64,000 nt of DNA from Novosphingobium olei (GTDB lineage: Bacteria > Pseudomonadota > Alphaproteobacteria > Sphingomonadales > Sphingomonadaceae): positions 682,001 to 746,000 of the forward strand of contig NZ_JABBGM010000002.1 in the NCBI RefSeq assembly GCF_012927405.1, in the 5' to 3' direction. The notes under the pieces are model-generated. The model ran no database searches, had not been told where the DNA came from, and saw nothing but the letters and a program-made list of their open reading frames with translations. This document shows positions 1 through 8,642 of this stretch, piece by piece; position 1 is the first letter of the stretch, and each line of letters starts with the position of its first letter. The translations under genes and the position numbers were made by a program.

Positions 1-124
1 CCTGCGCTTCGTCCCAGCCGGCGTGGAAGCGGTCGAAATAGCATCCGATCATGTAGTCGGCCTCGCGCGTACCCCGGTGCCAGGCGCGGAACTTGAGGCG
101 GCGAAGTCGGTCGGGCTCGATCAT
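1..124 (-). CDS. sdhE: FAD assembly factor SdhE (DUF339), C-terminus cut by window start
   Basis: The first 41 codons read leftward from an ATG at 124. They contain the family signature RGTRE (RGxxE, residues 17-21), followed by ADYMIGCYF and a conserved Trp (W37). SdhE is a small cytoplasmic protein, usually 80-95 residues, that promotes covalent flavinylation of succinate dehydrogenase SdhA; about half is visible. It is divergent from recG with only about 107 bp between them, so both promoters must lie there. Recognition rests on motif and length and is firm for the family. Confidence 0.9.
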   Translation of the reverse strand, partial: MIEPDRLRRLKFRAWHRGTREADYMIGCYFDRFHAGWDEAQ

Positions 125-231
125 GGCAGGCGCGTTATTCCAAGCGCGCGGCATACTCAAGGGCAGCCAACGGGCAGGAGCCCCGTCACCGACCGCGAAC
201 CTGCCCTTGGCAGGGCGGCTGCGTTCCGCTT

Positions 232-2301
232 ATGTCCGCCGCGATGCGCCCCGACCTGCTCAATCCGCTGTTCGCCGAAACCGGCAGCCTCAAGGGCGTT
301 GGGCCCGGTCTGGCGCGGCCGCTGGAAAAGCTGGGCCTCAGCAGGGTGCGGGATCTCGCCTATCACTTGCCTGACCGGTTCGTGTCGCGCCGCGCGGTCG
401 CGAACCTCGACGAAGCCAGCGTCGGCGAGCAGGTCGTCGTCGCGCTGACGGTGCGCGAACATCGCGGGGCGTCGGGGCGCGGCCCTTATCGCATCCTTGC
501 CGATGATGCGCTCGGCAACGTCGTGGCGCTCGTGTACTTCGGCCGCTCGTCCTTCACGGCCAAGAAGCAACTGCCGGTTGGCGAACGGCGGTGGGTTGCG
601 GGCAGGCTCGACCAGTTCGGGCAATCGCTCCAGATCGTCCATCCCGATCATGTCGCCGAAGACGGCGCCGGGCTGATGGGACAGCTCAACGAGCCGGTCT
701 ATCCGCTGTCCGAGGGGCTGACGCAGGGGCGTATCCAGGCGCTCGTGCACCAGGCGATCGGCCTGCTGCCAGACCTGCCCGAATGGATCGAGCCCGGTCT
801 TGTCGCAAAGCAAGGGTGGCCCATGTGGAAGGACGCGGTGGTCGAAAGCCATCGTGCGCAGCATCCGGCGGCGCGCGATCGGCTAGCCTATGATGAACTG
901 CTGGCGAACGCGCTCGCGCTGATGCTGGTTCGCTCGGCCAACCGCCAGCGCAGCGGAACGCCGCTGGTGGGCGATGGCAGGCTGCGGGCAAAGCTCAACC
1001 TGCCCTTTGCCCTGACCGGCGCCCAGACCCGCGCCATTGTCGAGATCGAGGGCGACATCGCGCAGGGCGCGCCAATGCTCCGCCTGCTCCAGGGCGATGT
1101 CGGTTCGGGCAAGACCGCGGTCGCGCTCCATGCGATGCTGGTCGCGGTCGAGGCAGGCGCGCAGGCCGCGCTGCTGGCTCCCACGGAAATCCTTGCGCGC
1201 CAGCATGCCGAGACGTTGACGCGGATGGCGGCAGGCACCGGCGTCACGATCCAGCTGCTCACCGGGCGGGACAAGGGCAGGGCGCGCGAATCGATCCTCA
1301 TGGGCCTGCTCGACGGGTCGATCGACATCTGCGTCGGCACCCACGCGATCTTCCAGGATGCGGTGGCGTATCGTAATCTCGGCCTTGTCGTGATCGACGA
1401 GCAGCACCGCTTCGGCGTCGGTCAACGGTTGATGCTGACGCAGAAGGCGCGCCGCACGCCGCATTGCCTGGCCATGACCGCCACGCCCATCCCGCGCACC
1501 CTGACGCTGGCCCAGTATGGCGAAATGGACGTCTCGCGCCTGGACGAGATGCCCCCCGGTCGGCAGGCGATCGACACACGGGTGGTCTCGCAGGAACGGC
1601 TTGCCGACGTGATCGACGGCATCGGCCGCCACATCGCCACCGGCGCGCAGGCCTATTGGGTGTGCCCCATGGTCCGCGAGCAGGAGACCGAGGACCTGGC
1701 CGCGGCCGAGGCTCGTCACGCGCTGCTGCAGGAACGCTTCGGCGATACGGTGGTGCTGGTCCACGGGCAGCTGCGGCCCGAGCTGAAGGACGCGGCGATG
1801 GAGCGTTTTGCCCGGGGCGACGCGAAACTGCTGGTTGCGACAACGGTGATCGAGGTGGGCGTCGATGTGCCCAATGCGACGCTGATGGTGATCGAACAGG
1901 CCGAACGCTTCGGCCTTGCGCAGTTGCACCAGCTGCGTGGACGCGTGGGACGCGGCAGCCAGAAATCCACGTGTTTGCTGCTGCGGGGTGAAGCGCTTTC
2001 CGAAGTCGGGCGCGAGCGGCTCGCCCTTATGCGGGAAACGCAGGACGGCTTCCAGCTTGCCGAGGAGGATCTGCGGCTGCGCGGGGGCGGCGAACTGCTC
2101 GGCACGCGGCAGTCGGGCGATACCCCATTCCGCGTTGCCGACTTCGAACAGATCGCGCGGCTGCTCCCCCTCGCGCATGATGATGCGAGGCTGCTGATGG
2201 AGCGCGATGGCGGCCTGTCGTCGCCACGCGGCGAAGCAGCACGCATCCTGCTATACCTGTTCGAGCGAGACTGGGGTGTGCAGCTGTTGCGCGGAGGCTA
2301 A
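232..2301 (+). CDS. recG: ATP-dependent DNA helicase RecG
   Basis: This 689-residue protein is the usual RecG length. It carries an N-terminal wedge/OB region (about 1-230) that grips branched DNA. The superfamily 2 helicase core follows, with Walker A GDVGSGKT at 288-295, the DEQH box at 389-392, motif III (AMTATPIPRT) and motif VI (QLRGRVGRG). RecG remodels stalled forks and Holliday junctions and limits R-loops in the cytoplasm. The first ATG (232) is used; an in-frame ATG four codons later is possible. It is divergently transcribed from sdhE and convergent with the hemerythrin gene, and its stop codon lies in the first arm of a terminator-like hairpin. Confidence 0.96.
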   Translation: MSAAMRPDLLNPLFAETGSLKGVGPGLARPLEKLGLSRVRDLAYHLPDRFVSRRAVANLDEASVGEQVVVALTVREHRGASGRGPYRILADDALGNVVALVYFGRSSFTAKKQLPVGERRWVAGRLDQFGQSLQIVHPDHVAEDGAGLMGQLNEPVYPLSEGLTQGRIQALVHQAIGLLPDLPEWIEPGLVAKQGWPMWKDAVVESHRAQHPAARDRLAYDELLANALALMLVRSANRQRSGTPLVGDGRLRAKLNLPFALTGAQTRAIVEIEGDIAQGAPMLRLLQGDVGSGKTAVALHAMLVAVEAGAQAALLAPTEILARQHAETLTRMAAGTGVTIQLLTGRDKGRARESILMGLLDGSIDICVGTHAIFQDAVAYRNLGLVVIDEQHRFGVGQRLMLTQKARRTPHCLAMTATPIPRTLTLAQYGEMDVSRLDEMPPGRQAIDTRVVSQERLADVIDGIGRHIATGAQAYWVCPMVREQETEDLAAAEARHALLQERFGDTVVLVHGQLRPELKDAAMERFARGDAKLLVATTVIEVGVDVPNATLMVIEQAERFGLAQLHQLRGRVGRGSQKSTCLLLRGEALSEVGRERLALMRETQDGFQLAEEDLRLRGGGELLGTRQSGDTPFRVADFEQIARLLPLAHDDARLLMERDGGLSSPRGEAARILLYLFERDWGVQLLRGG

Positions 2302-2337
2302 GACGCCTTGGCAAGGTTTCCCTCACGAAGGCGTCTT
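2300..2337. terminator. Terminator-like inverted repeat between convergent recG and hemerythrin gene
   Basis: The arms AAGACGCCTT (2300-2309) and AAGGCGTCTT (2328-2337) are perfectly complementary over 10 bp, with an 18-nt loop. The position between convergent genes suggests a bidirectional terminator. No strong T-run follows on either strand, so termination efficiency is uncertain. Confidence 0.6.
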
Positions 2338-2355
2338 GTCCCCTGGCCGGGATGA

Positions 2356-2865
2356 TCAGGCGGCGAGCTTAACCACGCTGACCTGTGCCGGCGGCAGTTC
2401 GCCGGTCTTGGCCTGCTCCATCAGCTCGGTCTTGCGCGCGAGCATCTGGTCGCGCAGGTCCACCATATCGAGGCCGGTAGCGCGGGCTTGCGAGAACATG
2501 CCCTCGGACCGCGCTTCTTCCTCATGGACGTGGTGCTTGATCTCTTCGGACAGCACCTTGATCTTGGCGTCGAAGAAATCGTCCTCTGGATCGCTGGCCA
2601 TGATGTCGTTGATCAGCACCTTGGCGCCGTCGTGCTCGACATAGGCTTCGGTCCAGGTTTCCTGTTCGATCTTGCCCTTCAGCGCAGGGTAGAAGATCTC
2701 TTCCTCGATGATCGTGTGGATCTTCAGCTCGTTGCAGATCTGCCGGGCGAGGTCCGGCTTTTTCGCGTCAGATGCGGTTTCGTACTTGGCGAACAAGTCC
2801 TCGACCTTGCGATGATCGGCCTTCAGCAGTGCAATGGCGTCCGAATAGGTGGGGGATTTTGGCAC
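2356..2865 (-). CDS. Hemerythrin HHE domain-containing protein
   Basis: The 169-residue protein is predicted from a GTG start at 2865, chosen because AGGAG lies seven bases upstream; an ATG 93 bp further out lacks such a site. It holds spaced His/Glu clusters typical of the HHE cation-binding fold: DHRKVEDLF, HTIIEEEIFYP, EHDGAKVL and HHVHEEE. These normally carry a di-iron centre that binds oxygen or nitric oxide. The C-terminal region is rich in Lys/Glu and helical. The actual ligand cannot be told from sequence. It stands alone between recG and tRNA-Pro. Confidence 0.85.
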   Translation of the reverse strand: MPKSPTYSDAIALLKADHRKVEDLFAKYETASDAKKPDLARQICNELKIHTIIEEEIFYPALKGKIEQETWTEAYVEHDGAKVLINDIMASDPEDDFFDAKIKVLSEEIKHHVHEEEARSEGMFSQARATGLDMVDLRDQMLARKTELMEQAKTGELPPAQVSVVKLAA

Positions 2866-2960
2866 GGGCGGTCTCCTGTTCCGTCCGGCGCGTGGCAGGC
2901 GCCGTTCGTCCAGACAGTGCGCCAAAGCGTGCAAGGTTCCGAAAGTGCTTGGGAACAAAC

Positions 2961-2984
2961 GAAAAAGCCGCCCCGAAGGACGGC
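2961..2984 (-). terminator. Rho-independent terminator of tRNA-Pro
   Basis: Read leftward, GCCGTCC-TTCG-GGGCGGC forms a 7-bp stem with a UUCG tetraloop (one G-U pair) followed by five T residues. It lies about 28 nt beyond the tRNA 3' end, on the same strand. Confidence 0.85.
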
Positions 2985-3011
2985 CGTTCGTTCATCGCCA
3001 GAAGATGAAGT

Positions 3012-3088
3012 GGTCGGGGAAAGAGGATTCGAACCTCCGGCCCCTGCCTCCCGAAGACAGTGCTCTACCAGGCTGAGCTATTCCCCGA
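3012..3088 (-). tRNA. tRNA-Pro(CGG)
   Basis: The minus strand folds as a 77-nt tRNA with encoded CCA. The acceptor stem is CGGGGAA/TTCCCCG with discriminator A, the D-arm is GCTC/GAGC and the T-arm carries TTCGAAT. The anticodon loop is TTCGGGA, giving anticodon CGG, which reads the proline codon CCG. The first base pair C-G is characteristic of bacterial tRNA-Pro. Confidence 0.95.
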
Positions 3089-3128
3089 CCGATCTGCGGC
3101 CGGTCACCCGGCTGCAAGGCAGGCGCGC

Positions 3129-3157
3129 CCTATACGGGGGCGTTTGCCGGTACGCAA
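3129..3157 (-). promoter_or_regulatory. Candidate promoter of tRNA-Pro
   Basis: Read leftward there is a -35 like TTGCGT (3157-3152), a 17-nt spacer and a -10 TATAGG (3134-3129), about 40 nt before the tRNA. Spacing and position fit a housekeeping sigma factor. Confidence 0.55.
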
Positions 3158-3160
3158 GCG

Positions 3161-3188
3161 GGGAGGGCACAATTTTTGCGACCCTCCC
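3161..3188 (-). terminator. Stem-loop downstream of the chemoreceptor gene
   Basis: GGGAGGG (3161-3167) pairs with CCCTCCC (3182-3188) around a 14-nt loop, 23 nt after the stop codon of the leftward chemoreceptor-like gene. There is no good T-run on the minus strand. Confidence 0.5.
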
Positions 3189-3210
3189 GTTTTCCGCAGA
3201 TATACGTGGC

Positions 3211-4734
3211 TCAAGCCGCGTGGCGCAGCGTGAAGCCGGCGTTTGCCGCTTCGGTCCGGAACCGCGCGACAAGGGCCTTTAGGCTCTCTGCCTCCCGCGC
3301 CAGGCTGTGTGCCGCAGCGTTGCTCTCTTCGACCATCGCGGCGTTCTGCTGGGTTACCCGGTCGAGATCGCCGAACGAGCGGCCCACGCTGTGAAGGTCG
3401 CGCGCCTGCGCTTCCGCAGCGCTGGCGATGTCGCCGATGGCGCTGCCGATCCCGGTGATCTGCTCCACGATCGTGCGCAGCACGGTGCCGGTCTCGCCGA
3501 CGAGCGCAACGCCTTGGCTGACCTGCTCGCTCGAGACGCTGATCAGGCTCTTGATCGTCTGAGCAGCATCCGCCGTGCGCTGGGCCAGCGCGCGCACTTC
3601 ATTGGCAACCACGGCGAACCCCTTGCCCGCGTCGCCAGCGCGTGCGGCCTCGACCCCGGCATTGAGCGCGAGCAGGTTGGTCTGGAAGGCGATGCCGTCG
3701 ATCAAGGTGATGATCTGGCTGATCTCGCCCGCCGACTGCTCGATCGCGTTCATCGCGTCGATCGCGCGCTCCACGACCTGGCCGCCGTTATAGGCATCGG
3801 CTTGCGCCGTGCTGATCGAGACATTGACCTCACCAGCGCGGCTGGCGGTCGATTCGATTTCCTGCGTCAGCTTGTGCGTCGCCGAGCCACTGTGTTCCAC
3901 GGCGCTTGCCTGCTGTTCGGTCCGGCGCGAAAGGTCGTCGGAGGCATTGCGGATTTCGGCCGATCCATTGGTGATCTGCAGTGCGCTGTCGCTGACCGAG
4001 CGGACGAGGCGGGAAAGGTCGCTCGTCGCGGCATTCAGCGTCATGCGCAACGGCTCATACGCAGCCGGGAACGCCTGCTCGATGCGCATTGCCAGGTCCC
4101 CCTGCGCAAGGGCCGCAAGCCGGGCTTCCAGCGCATCGATCACTGCCTTCTGCTCGGCGGCGACCTGTTCGCGTTCGCGCGCACTGGCTTGGGCGAACTC
4201 TTCCGCCGTGCTGCGGGCAGACGCCTGGCGGACGACCTGCGTTTCGAGTTGACTGGAAAGGAACATCAATGCGCCGCTTTCTACGACCACGATCACGGCA
4301 TGCATCACGACGCGCGTAAAGTCGGGGCCGTCAGGAAAGACGAGCGTCGGCGCGAGGAAGTTCGTGGCGAGATGGTGGACCGCCGTCACCGCTGCCGCCA
4401 CCAAGATGGGGCGCCAGTCTGCCAGCATCGCAAGCGTGGCAATCACGGCAAAGAAGACCATGTGCTGGTCGAGAATCCAGTCCGAGCCGGACCACTGCGC
4501 AAGAAACAGCGCGGGATAGAGCGGTATGGTCAGGCCGAGCACGAGGCGGACTTGGGCGTCGCAACGGCCCGAAATTGCAAACAAGGTCGGAAGAACCGAA
4601 AGCGCCACGGCCAGCAGCGCGGGCAGATAGCCGCCACCCGCCAGAGCGCGGCCAAGGGCGATGGCGGTGCACAGCCAGCCGATCGCTGCCAGCGCGCGGA
4701 CGCCCCGCCGGCGCAGGTCTTCGAGATCATCCAT
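3211..4734 (-). CDS. Methyl-accepting chemotaxis-like protein with polytopic membrane N-terminus
   Basis: The 507-residue protein begins with about 165 residues of hydrophobic segments (roughly five or six membrane helices) and has no large periplasmic sensor. A coiled HAMP-like stretch and a C-terminal MCP signalling domain follow. The domain tip is recognisable as IDGIAFQTNLLALNAGVEA, close to the universal receptor hairpin that contacts CheA/CheW. It should sense a membrane or cytoplasmic cue and feed a chemotaxis-type pathway. No che genes are in the window, so its target pathway is unknown. Its start overlaps the end of the upstream small gene by 8 bp. Confidence 0.88.
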   Translation of the reverse strand: MDDLEDLRRRGVRALAAIGWLCTAIALGRALAGGGYLPALLAVALSVLPTLFAISGRCDAQVRLVLGLTIPLYPALFLAQWSGSDWILDQHMVFFAVIATLAMLADWRPILVAAAVTAVHHLATNFLAPTLVFPDGPDFTRVVMHAVIVVVESGALMFLSSQLETQVVRQASARSTAEEFAQASAREREQVAAEQKAVIDALEARLAALAQGDLAMRIEQAFPAAYEPLRMTLNAATSDLSRLVRSVSDSALQITNGSAEIRNASDDLSRRTEQQASAVEHSGSATHKLTQEIESTASRAGEVNVSISTAQADAYNGGQVVERAIDAMNAIEQSAGEISQIITLIDGIAFQTNLLALNAGVEAARAGDAGKGFAVVANEVRALAQRTADAAQTIKSLISVSSEQVSQGVALVGETGTVLRTIVEQITGIGSAIGDIASAAEAQARDLHSVGRSFGDLDRVTQQNAAMVEESNAAAHSLAREAESLKALVARFRTEAANAGFTLRHAA

Positions 4735-5080
4735 TTTCAGAAGTCCTTGATGGTTCGCCGCCCTTTGGCTTGGGCAGGCTGCAAAGTGTGGAAGGCACCG
4801 CGATCAGCAGCCAGCCGTGCTGAAGCGCAGAGAAAGCGGCATCGCTTCGCGCGAGCTTCACGACTGGCCACCCGCCCACCGATGACTGGCCGAGGATCTG
4901 GGCCCCCTCGGACAGCGAGGTGATCGCGTGGCGCGACGTAGCCCCGGCAAACGGGATGGCAACGGCGGCTCGCCCCGCGAAGGGATAGCCGGTCGCGAGG
5001 GCAAACAGGACAAGTGCAAGCATCGCCTGGATTGGCGCAATTGCCTGACTCGCTGCGATTCTGGACAAACGACCGGCCAT
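4727..5080 (-). CDS. Small putative membrane/exported hypothetical protein
   Basis: The reading frame from ATG 5080 gives 117 residues: a short basic N-terminus, one strong hydrophobic segment (about residues 20-40), then a soluble part rich in small residues, with LLIAVPSTLC near the C-terminus. I do not recognise the family. The stop overlaps the chemoreceptor start by 8 bp, which suggests translational coupling and a shared operon; it may be an accessory of that receptor. No strong Shine-Dalgarno site is seen, so the start is uncertain. Confidence 0.55.
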   Translation of the reverse strand: MAGRLSRIAASQAIAPIQAMLALVLFALATGYPFAGRAAVAIPFAGATSRHAITSLSEGAQILGQSSVGGWPVVKLARSDAAFSALQHGWLLIAVPSTLCSLPKPKGGEPSRTSENG

Positions 5081-5172
5081 TGAAGTGCTATGGCAAGCCG
5101 CGCTTGATGGTTCGCCCAAAGGGGCAACGGAACACTACGTAGGCTTTGGCGCAAGGTTTGGGCGATCGCCCC

Positions 5173-5201
5173 TTCCGCTGCCGAGCGTGCGCGCCTAGTC
5201 T
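5173..5201 (+). promoter_or_regulatory. Candidate leaderless promoter of thyA
   Basis: TAGTCT (5196-5201) sits with exactly six bases between it and the thyA ATG, preceded at 17-nt spacing by a weak -35 (TTCCGC, 5173-5178). Transcription would start at or next to the start codon, and no Shine-Dalgarno site is present. The same arrangement occurs before the M28 peptidase gene. Confidence 0.35.
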
Positions 5202-5207
5202 GCGGGC

Positions 5208-6164
5208 ATGGCATCCCGGCTGGCCCCGTCCGATTCCCTGCTCGATCATCCCGAGTGGCAGTATCTCGATCTCATGCGTCGGATCTGGGAGCATGGAGAT
5301 GAGCGTGTCGACCGCACGGGCGTCGGCACGCGGTCCGTCTTCGGTGCGCAATTGCGCTTCGATCTGTCCGGCGGGCGCATGCCGTTGCTCACCACCAAGC
5401 GTGTCTACTGGAAGACGGCGACGCGCGAATTCCTGTGGTTCCTGACCGGAGACACCAACATCCGCGCGCTTTGTGCGCAGGGTGTGGAGATATGGACGGA
5501 CTGGCCGCTCGATCGCTACCGCCGCGAAACGGGGGATCCGATCGAACGCGCGGACTTTTCACGCCGCATTGTCGAAGATGCGGATTTCGCCGCGCGCTGG
5601 GGCGATCTGGGGCCGGTCTACGGCAGGCAATGGGTCGACTGGCCGGTCTATGAGCCGGCGGGCGAGGGGCTGTTTCGCCAGCGCGCCGGCGGCGTGAACC
5701 AGGTCGCGCAAGTGGTCGAAAGCTTGCGCAACAACCCTGGCAGTCGTCGGCACATCGTCGAAGGGTGGAACGTCGCCGAGCTTGACGCGATGGCCCTGCC
5801 GCCCTGCCACAAGACGTACCAGTTTCACGTGGCCGGCAATCGGCTCAATGGCCTGCTCTATCAGCGCAGTTGCGACGTTGCTTTGGGCTTGCCGTTCAAC
5901 CTGTGGGGTGCCGCGCTGTTCATCCGCATGCTGGCCCAGCAATGTGACCTTGAACCGGGCGAGCTGGTGTGGATGGGCGGAGACACTCACCTGTACCTGA
6001 ACCACGCGGATCTGGTTGAGCAGCAGCTGGCGCGCACGCCTTCTGGCGCCCCCCGGCTCGAGCTGATTCGCCGCCCCGATTCCATCTTCGATTACGCCAT
6101 CTCGGACTTTGTCGTGCACGGCTACGAGCCGCAGAAAGCCTTGTCCGCGCCTGTCGCCGTCTAG
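5208..6164 (+). CDS. thyA: Thymidylate synthase ThyA
   Basis: The protein has 318 residues. It catalyses reductive methylation of dUMP to dTMP with methylene-tetrahydrofolate in the cytoplasm. The phosphate-binding DRTGVGT loop (about 35-41), the LTTKRVYWK segment and the active-site Cys200 in LPPCHKTYQFHV are all visible, as are RSCDVALGLPFN and the C-terminal YAISDF. It is slightly longer than the 264-residue E. coli enzyme because of an insert around residues 100-165. It is divergent from the small gene at 5080. No dihydrofolate reductase gene is adjacent. Confidence 0.96.
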   Translation: MASRLAPSDSLLDHPEWQYLDLMRRIWEHGDERVDRTGVGTRSVFGAQLRFDLSGGRMPLLTTKRVYWKTATREFLWFLTGDTNIRALCAQGVEIWTDWPLDRYRRETGDPIERADFSRRIVEDADFAARWGDLGPVYGRQWVDWPVYEPAGEGLFRQRAGGVNQVAQVVESLRNNPGSRRHIVEGWNVAELDAMALPPCHKTYQFHVAGNRLNGLLYQRSCDVALGLPFNLWGAALFIRMLAQQCDLEPGELVWMGGDTHLYLNHADLVEQQLARTPSGAPRLELIRRPDSIFDYAISDFVVHGYEPQKALSAPVAV

Positions 6165-6177
6165 TGCGGACCCCTGA

Positions 6178-6206
6178 TTGACTCGGAAAGCGTCGCGCAA
6201 TAAAAT
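6178..6206 (+). promoter_or_regulatory. Sigma70-type promoter of the branched-chain 2-oxoacid dehydrogenase operon
   Basis: TTGACT (6178-6183), exactly 17 nt, then TAAAAT (6201-6206) match the housekeeping consensus in 9 of 12 positions. They lie in an AT-rich patch about 95 bp before the E1 alpha start. Confidence 0.7.
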
Positions 6207-6298
6207 AACAAGACGCTAAAATTTTGCGAGCATCGGCACGAGGCGGTTCCTCGCGCGTTCGCTTCGCGGGAGAGTCCAGACATGCGGATTTGCACAGC

Positions 6299-7582
6299 AT
6301 GACCGCGAAGGCGAACGGCAACCTGCCGCCCCTTTCGCTCCATGTGCCCGAGCCCAAGTTCCGGCCCGGCGATGCCGTGGATTATTCACATATCGAGGTA
6401 CCGCCGGCTGGCGCGCAGCCGCGTCCCGATGAAGGCTGCGCAGCGGCCGAAACGCACCCCCTGTGCATGGATCTCGTGCGCGTGCTGGGCGAGGATGATG
6501 CGGCGCACGGGCCCTGGGATCCGCGGCTCGATGCCGAAACGCTTCGCCGGATGCTGCGCACGATGGCGCTCACCCGCGCCTTCGACGATCGCATGTATCG
6601 CGGCCAGCGCCAGGGCAAAACCAGCTTCTACATGAAGTGCACCGGCGAGGAGGCGACCTCGGTCGCGCCGGCGATGGCGCTGGCGGGCGACGACATGGTG
6701 TTCCCCAGCTATCGCCAGCAGGGCATCCTGATCGCACGCGGCTATCCGATGGTCGAGATGATCAACCAGATCTATTCGAACCGCGCCGACAAGCTGAAGG
6801 GCCGCCAGCTGCCGATCATGTATTCGGCGCGGGAAGCCTCGTTCTTCACCATCAGCGGCAACCTCGCCACGCAGTACCCGCAGGCCGTGGGCTGGGCCAT
6901 GGCGAGTGCGATCAAGGGCGACACCCGCATCGCCGCGACGTGGGTGGGCGAAGGCTCGACCGCGGAAGGCGACTTCCACTCGGCGATGACTTTCGCCACG
7001 GTCTACAACGCCCCGGTGATCTTCAACGTGGTCAATAACCAGTGGGCGATCTCGAGTTTTTCAGGGTTCGCCGGCGCCGAGCGCACGACCTTTGCCGCGC
7101 GCGCCATCGGCTATGGCATGGCCGGCCTGCGCGTCGACGGTAACGATCCGCTCGCGGTCTATGCCGCCACGCAGTGGGCCGCCAACCGTGCCCGCGCCAA
7201 TGGCGGGCCGACGCTGATCGAGCACTTCACCTATCGCGCCGAAGGCCATTCGACGTCGGACGATCCCGGCCAGTACCGCTCGGCGCAGGAGCGTGAAGAG
7301 TGGCCGCTGGGCGATCCGATCAACCGGCTCAAGAAGCACCTGATCGCGCTCGGCGAGTGGTCGGAAGACCAGCACGCCGCGATGGATCGCGAACTGATGG
7401 AGCAGGTCAAGGCTGCCACGAAGGAAGCGGAGAAGAACGGCGTGCTCGGCCACGGCCTGCACCACCCGTTCCACACCATGTTCGAGGACGTGTTCGAGGA
7501 CCTGCCCTGGCACCTCAAGGAACAGAGCGAGCAGGCGATCCGCGAGCGCCGCATCAAATGGCCGGAATGGAAGGAGTCGTGA
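6299..7582 (+). CDS. bkdA1: Branched-chain 2-oxoacid dehydrogenase E1 component, alpha subunit
   Basis: The 427-residue protein is predicted from ATG 6299; 25 extra codons are open upstream but look non-coding. The thiamine pyrophosphate-binding region is present (GEGSTAEGDFHSAMTFA then NNQWAISS), together with SFYMKCTGEEA and the E1-alpha tail. With E1 beta it decarboxylates branched-chain 2-oxoacids from Leu, Ile and Val and acylates the lipoyl E2. The neighbouring order E1a-E1b-E2 and the long N-terminal extension fit BCKDH better than pyruvate dehydrogenase, for which a separate E2 lies at 40 kb. Confidence 0.9.
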   Translation: MTAKANGNLPPLSLHVPEPKFRPGDAVDYSHIEVPPAGAQPRPDEGCAAAETHPLCMDLVRVLGEDDAAHGPWDPRLDAETLRRMLRTMALTRAFDDRMYRGQRQGKTSFYMKCTGEEATSVAPAMALAGDDMVFPSYRQQGILIARGYPMVEMINQIYSNRADKLKGRQLPIMYSAREASFFTISGNLATQYPQAVGWAMASAIKGDTRIAATWVGEGSTAEGDFHSAMTFATVYNAPVIFNVVNNQWAISSFSGFAGAERTTFAARAIGYGMAGLRVDGNDPLAVYAATQWAANRARANGGPTLIEHFTYRAEGHSTSDDPGQYRSAQEREEWPLGDPINRLKKHLIALGEWSEDQHAAMDRELMEQVKAATKEAEKNGVLGHGLHHPFHTMFEDVFEDLPWHLKEQSEQAIRERRIKWPEWKES

Positions 7583-7584
7583 GC

Positions 7585-8637
7585 ATGATCGAGGAAGCCC
7601 CGGTCAGCCTTGCTGACGCCCCGACCCGCCGCCTCAACATGATCGAGGCGATCAACGACGCGCTCGACATCATGATGGAGCGCGACAACAACATCGTCGT
7701 GATGGGCGAGGACGTCGGCTATTTCGGCGGCGTATTCCGTGCCACCGCCGGCCTGCAGAAGAAGTACGGCAAGGCCCGCGTGTTCGACACCCCGATCTCC
7801 GAATGCGGGATCATCGGCGTTGCCGTAGGCATGGGGGCCTATGGCCTGCGCCCGGTGCCGGAAATCCAGTTTGCCGACTACATCTACCCCGGGCTCGACC
7901 AGCTCGTCTCGGAAGCGGCGCGTCTGCGCTATCGTTCGGCGGGCGAATTCATCGCGCCGCTGACCGTGCGCTCGCCCTTCGGCGGCGGCATCTTTGGCGG
8001 CCAGACCCACAGCCAGAGCCCCGAGGCATTGTTCACGCACGTGGCGGGCCTCAAGACGGTGGTGCCTTCCACCCCACATGACGCCAAGGGCCTGCTGATC
8101 GCCGCGATCGAGGACAACGATCCGGTGATCTTCTTCGAACCCAAGCGCATCTACAACGGCCCGTTCAACGGCTACTACGACAAGCCGGTCGAGCCGTGGA
8201 GCAAGCACGCCGACAGCGTGGTGCCGGAGGGCTACTATTCTATTCCCTTGGGCAAGGCGCGGATTGTGCGCCCCGGCCAGGCCTTCACCGTGCTCGCCTA
8301 CGGCACCATGGTCCACGTCGCTGCGGCGGTCTGCGCCGAAAAGGGCGTCGATGCCGAGATCATCGACCTGCGCACGCTCGTCCCGCTCGACATCGAGACG
8401 ATCGAGGCTTCGGTGGAAAAGACCGGCAAGTGCCTGATCGTCCACGAGGCGACGCGCACCGGTGGCTTCGGTGCAGAGCTTTCCGCGCTGGTGCAGGAGC
8501 GCTGCTTCTACCACCTCGAAGCGCCGATCGAGCGCGTGACGGGCTTCGACACGCCTTATCCGCACAGCCTTGAATGGGCTTATTTTCCGGGTCCCGTCCG
8601 CATTGGCGAGGCCATCGACCGCTTGATGAAGGCTTGA
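7585..8637 (+). CDS. bkdA2: Branched-chain 2-oxoacid dehydrogenase E1 component, beta subunit
   Basis: The 350-residue protein starts two bases after the E1 alpha stop, so the pair is almost certainly translationally coupled. Typical E1-beta features are NMIEAINDALD, the GEDVGYFGG loop, FDTPISECGI and the transketolase C-terminal domain ending in the R(I/V)TGFDTPYPH region. It forms the alpha2beta2 heterotetramer with the preceding product and contributes the second half of the TPP site. Confidence 0.92.
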   Translation: MIEEAPVSLADAPTRRLNMIEAINDALDIMMERDNNIVVMGEDVGYFGGVFRATAGLQKKYGKARVFDTPISECGIIGVAVGMGAYGLRPVPEIQFADYIYPGLDQLVSEAARLRYRSAGEFIAPLTVRSPFGGGIFGGQTHSQSPEALFTHVAGLKTVVPSTPHDAKGLLIAAIEDNDPVIFFEPKRIYNGPFNGYYDKPVEPWSKHADSVVPEGYYSIPLGKARIVRPGQAFTVLAYGTMVHVAAAVCAEKGVDAEIIDLRTLVPLDIETIEASVEKTGKCLIVHEATRTGGFGAELSALVQERCFYHLEAPIERVTGFDTPYPHSLEWAYFPGPVRIGEAIDRLMKA

Positions 8638-8642
8638 ACCCC

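Noticed and set aside
883..2178. 431-codon frame antisense to recG
   Set aside because: It mirrors recG codons in GC-rich DNA; the translation is His/Arg/Asp-rich with no family motif and no ribosome-binding site.
3307..4923. 538-codon plus-strand frame over the chemoreceptor gene
   Set aside because: It is antisense to a well-supported MCP gene, and the product is low-complexity Arg/Asp/Gly-rich.
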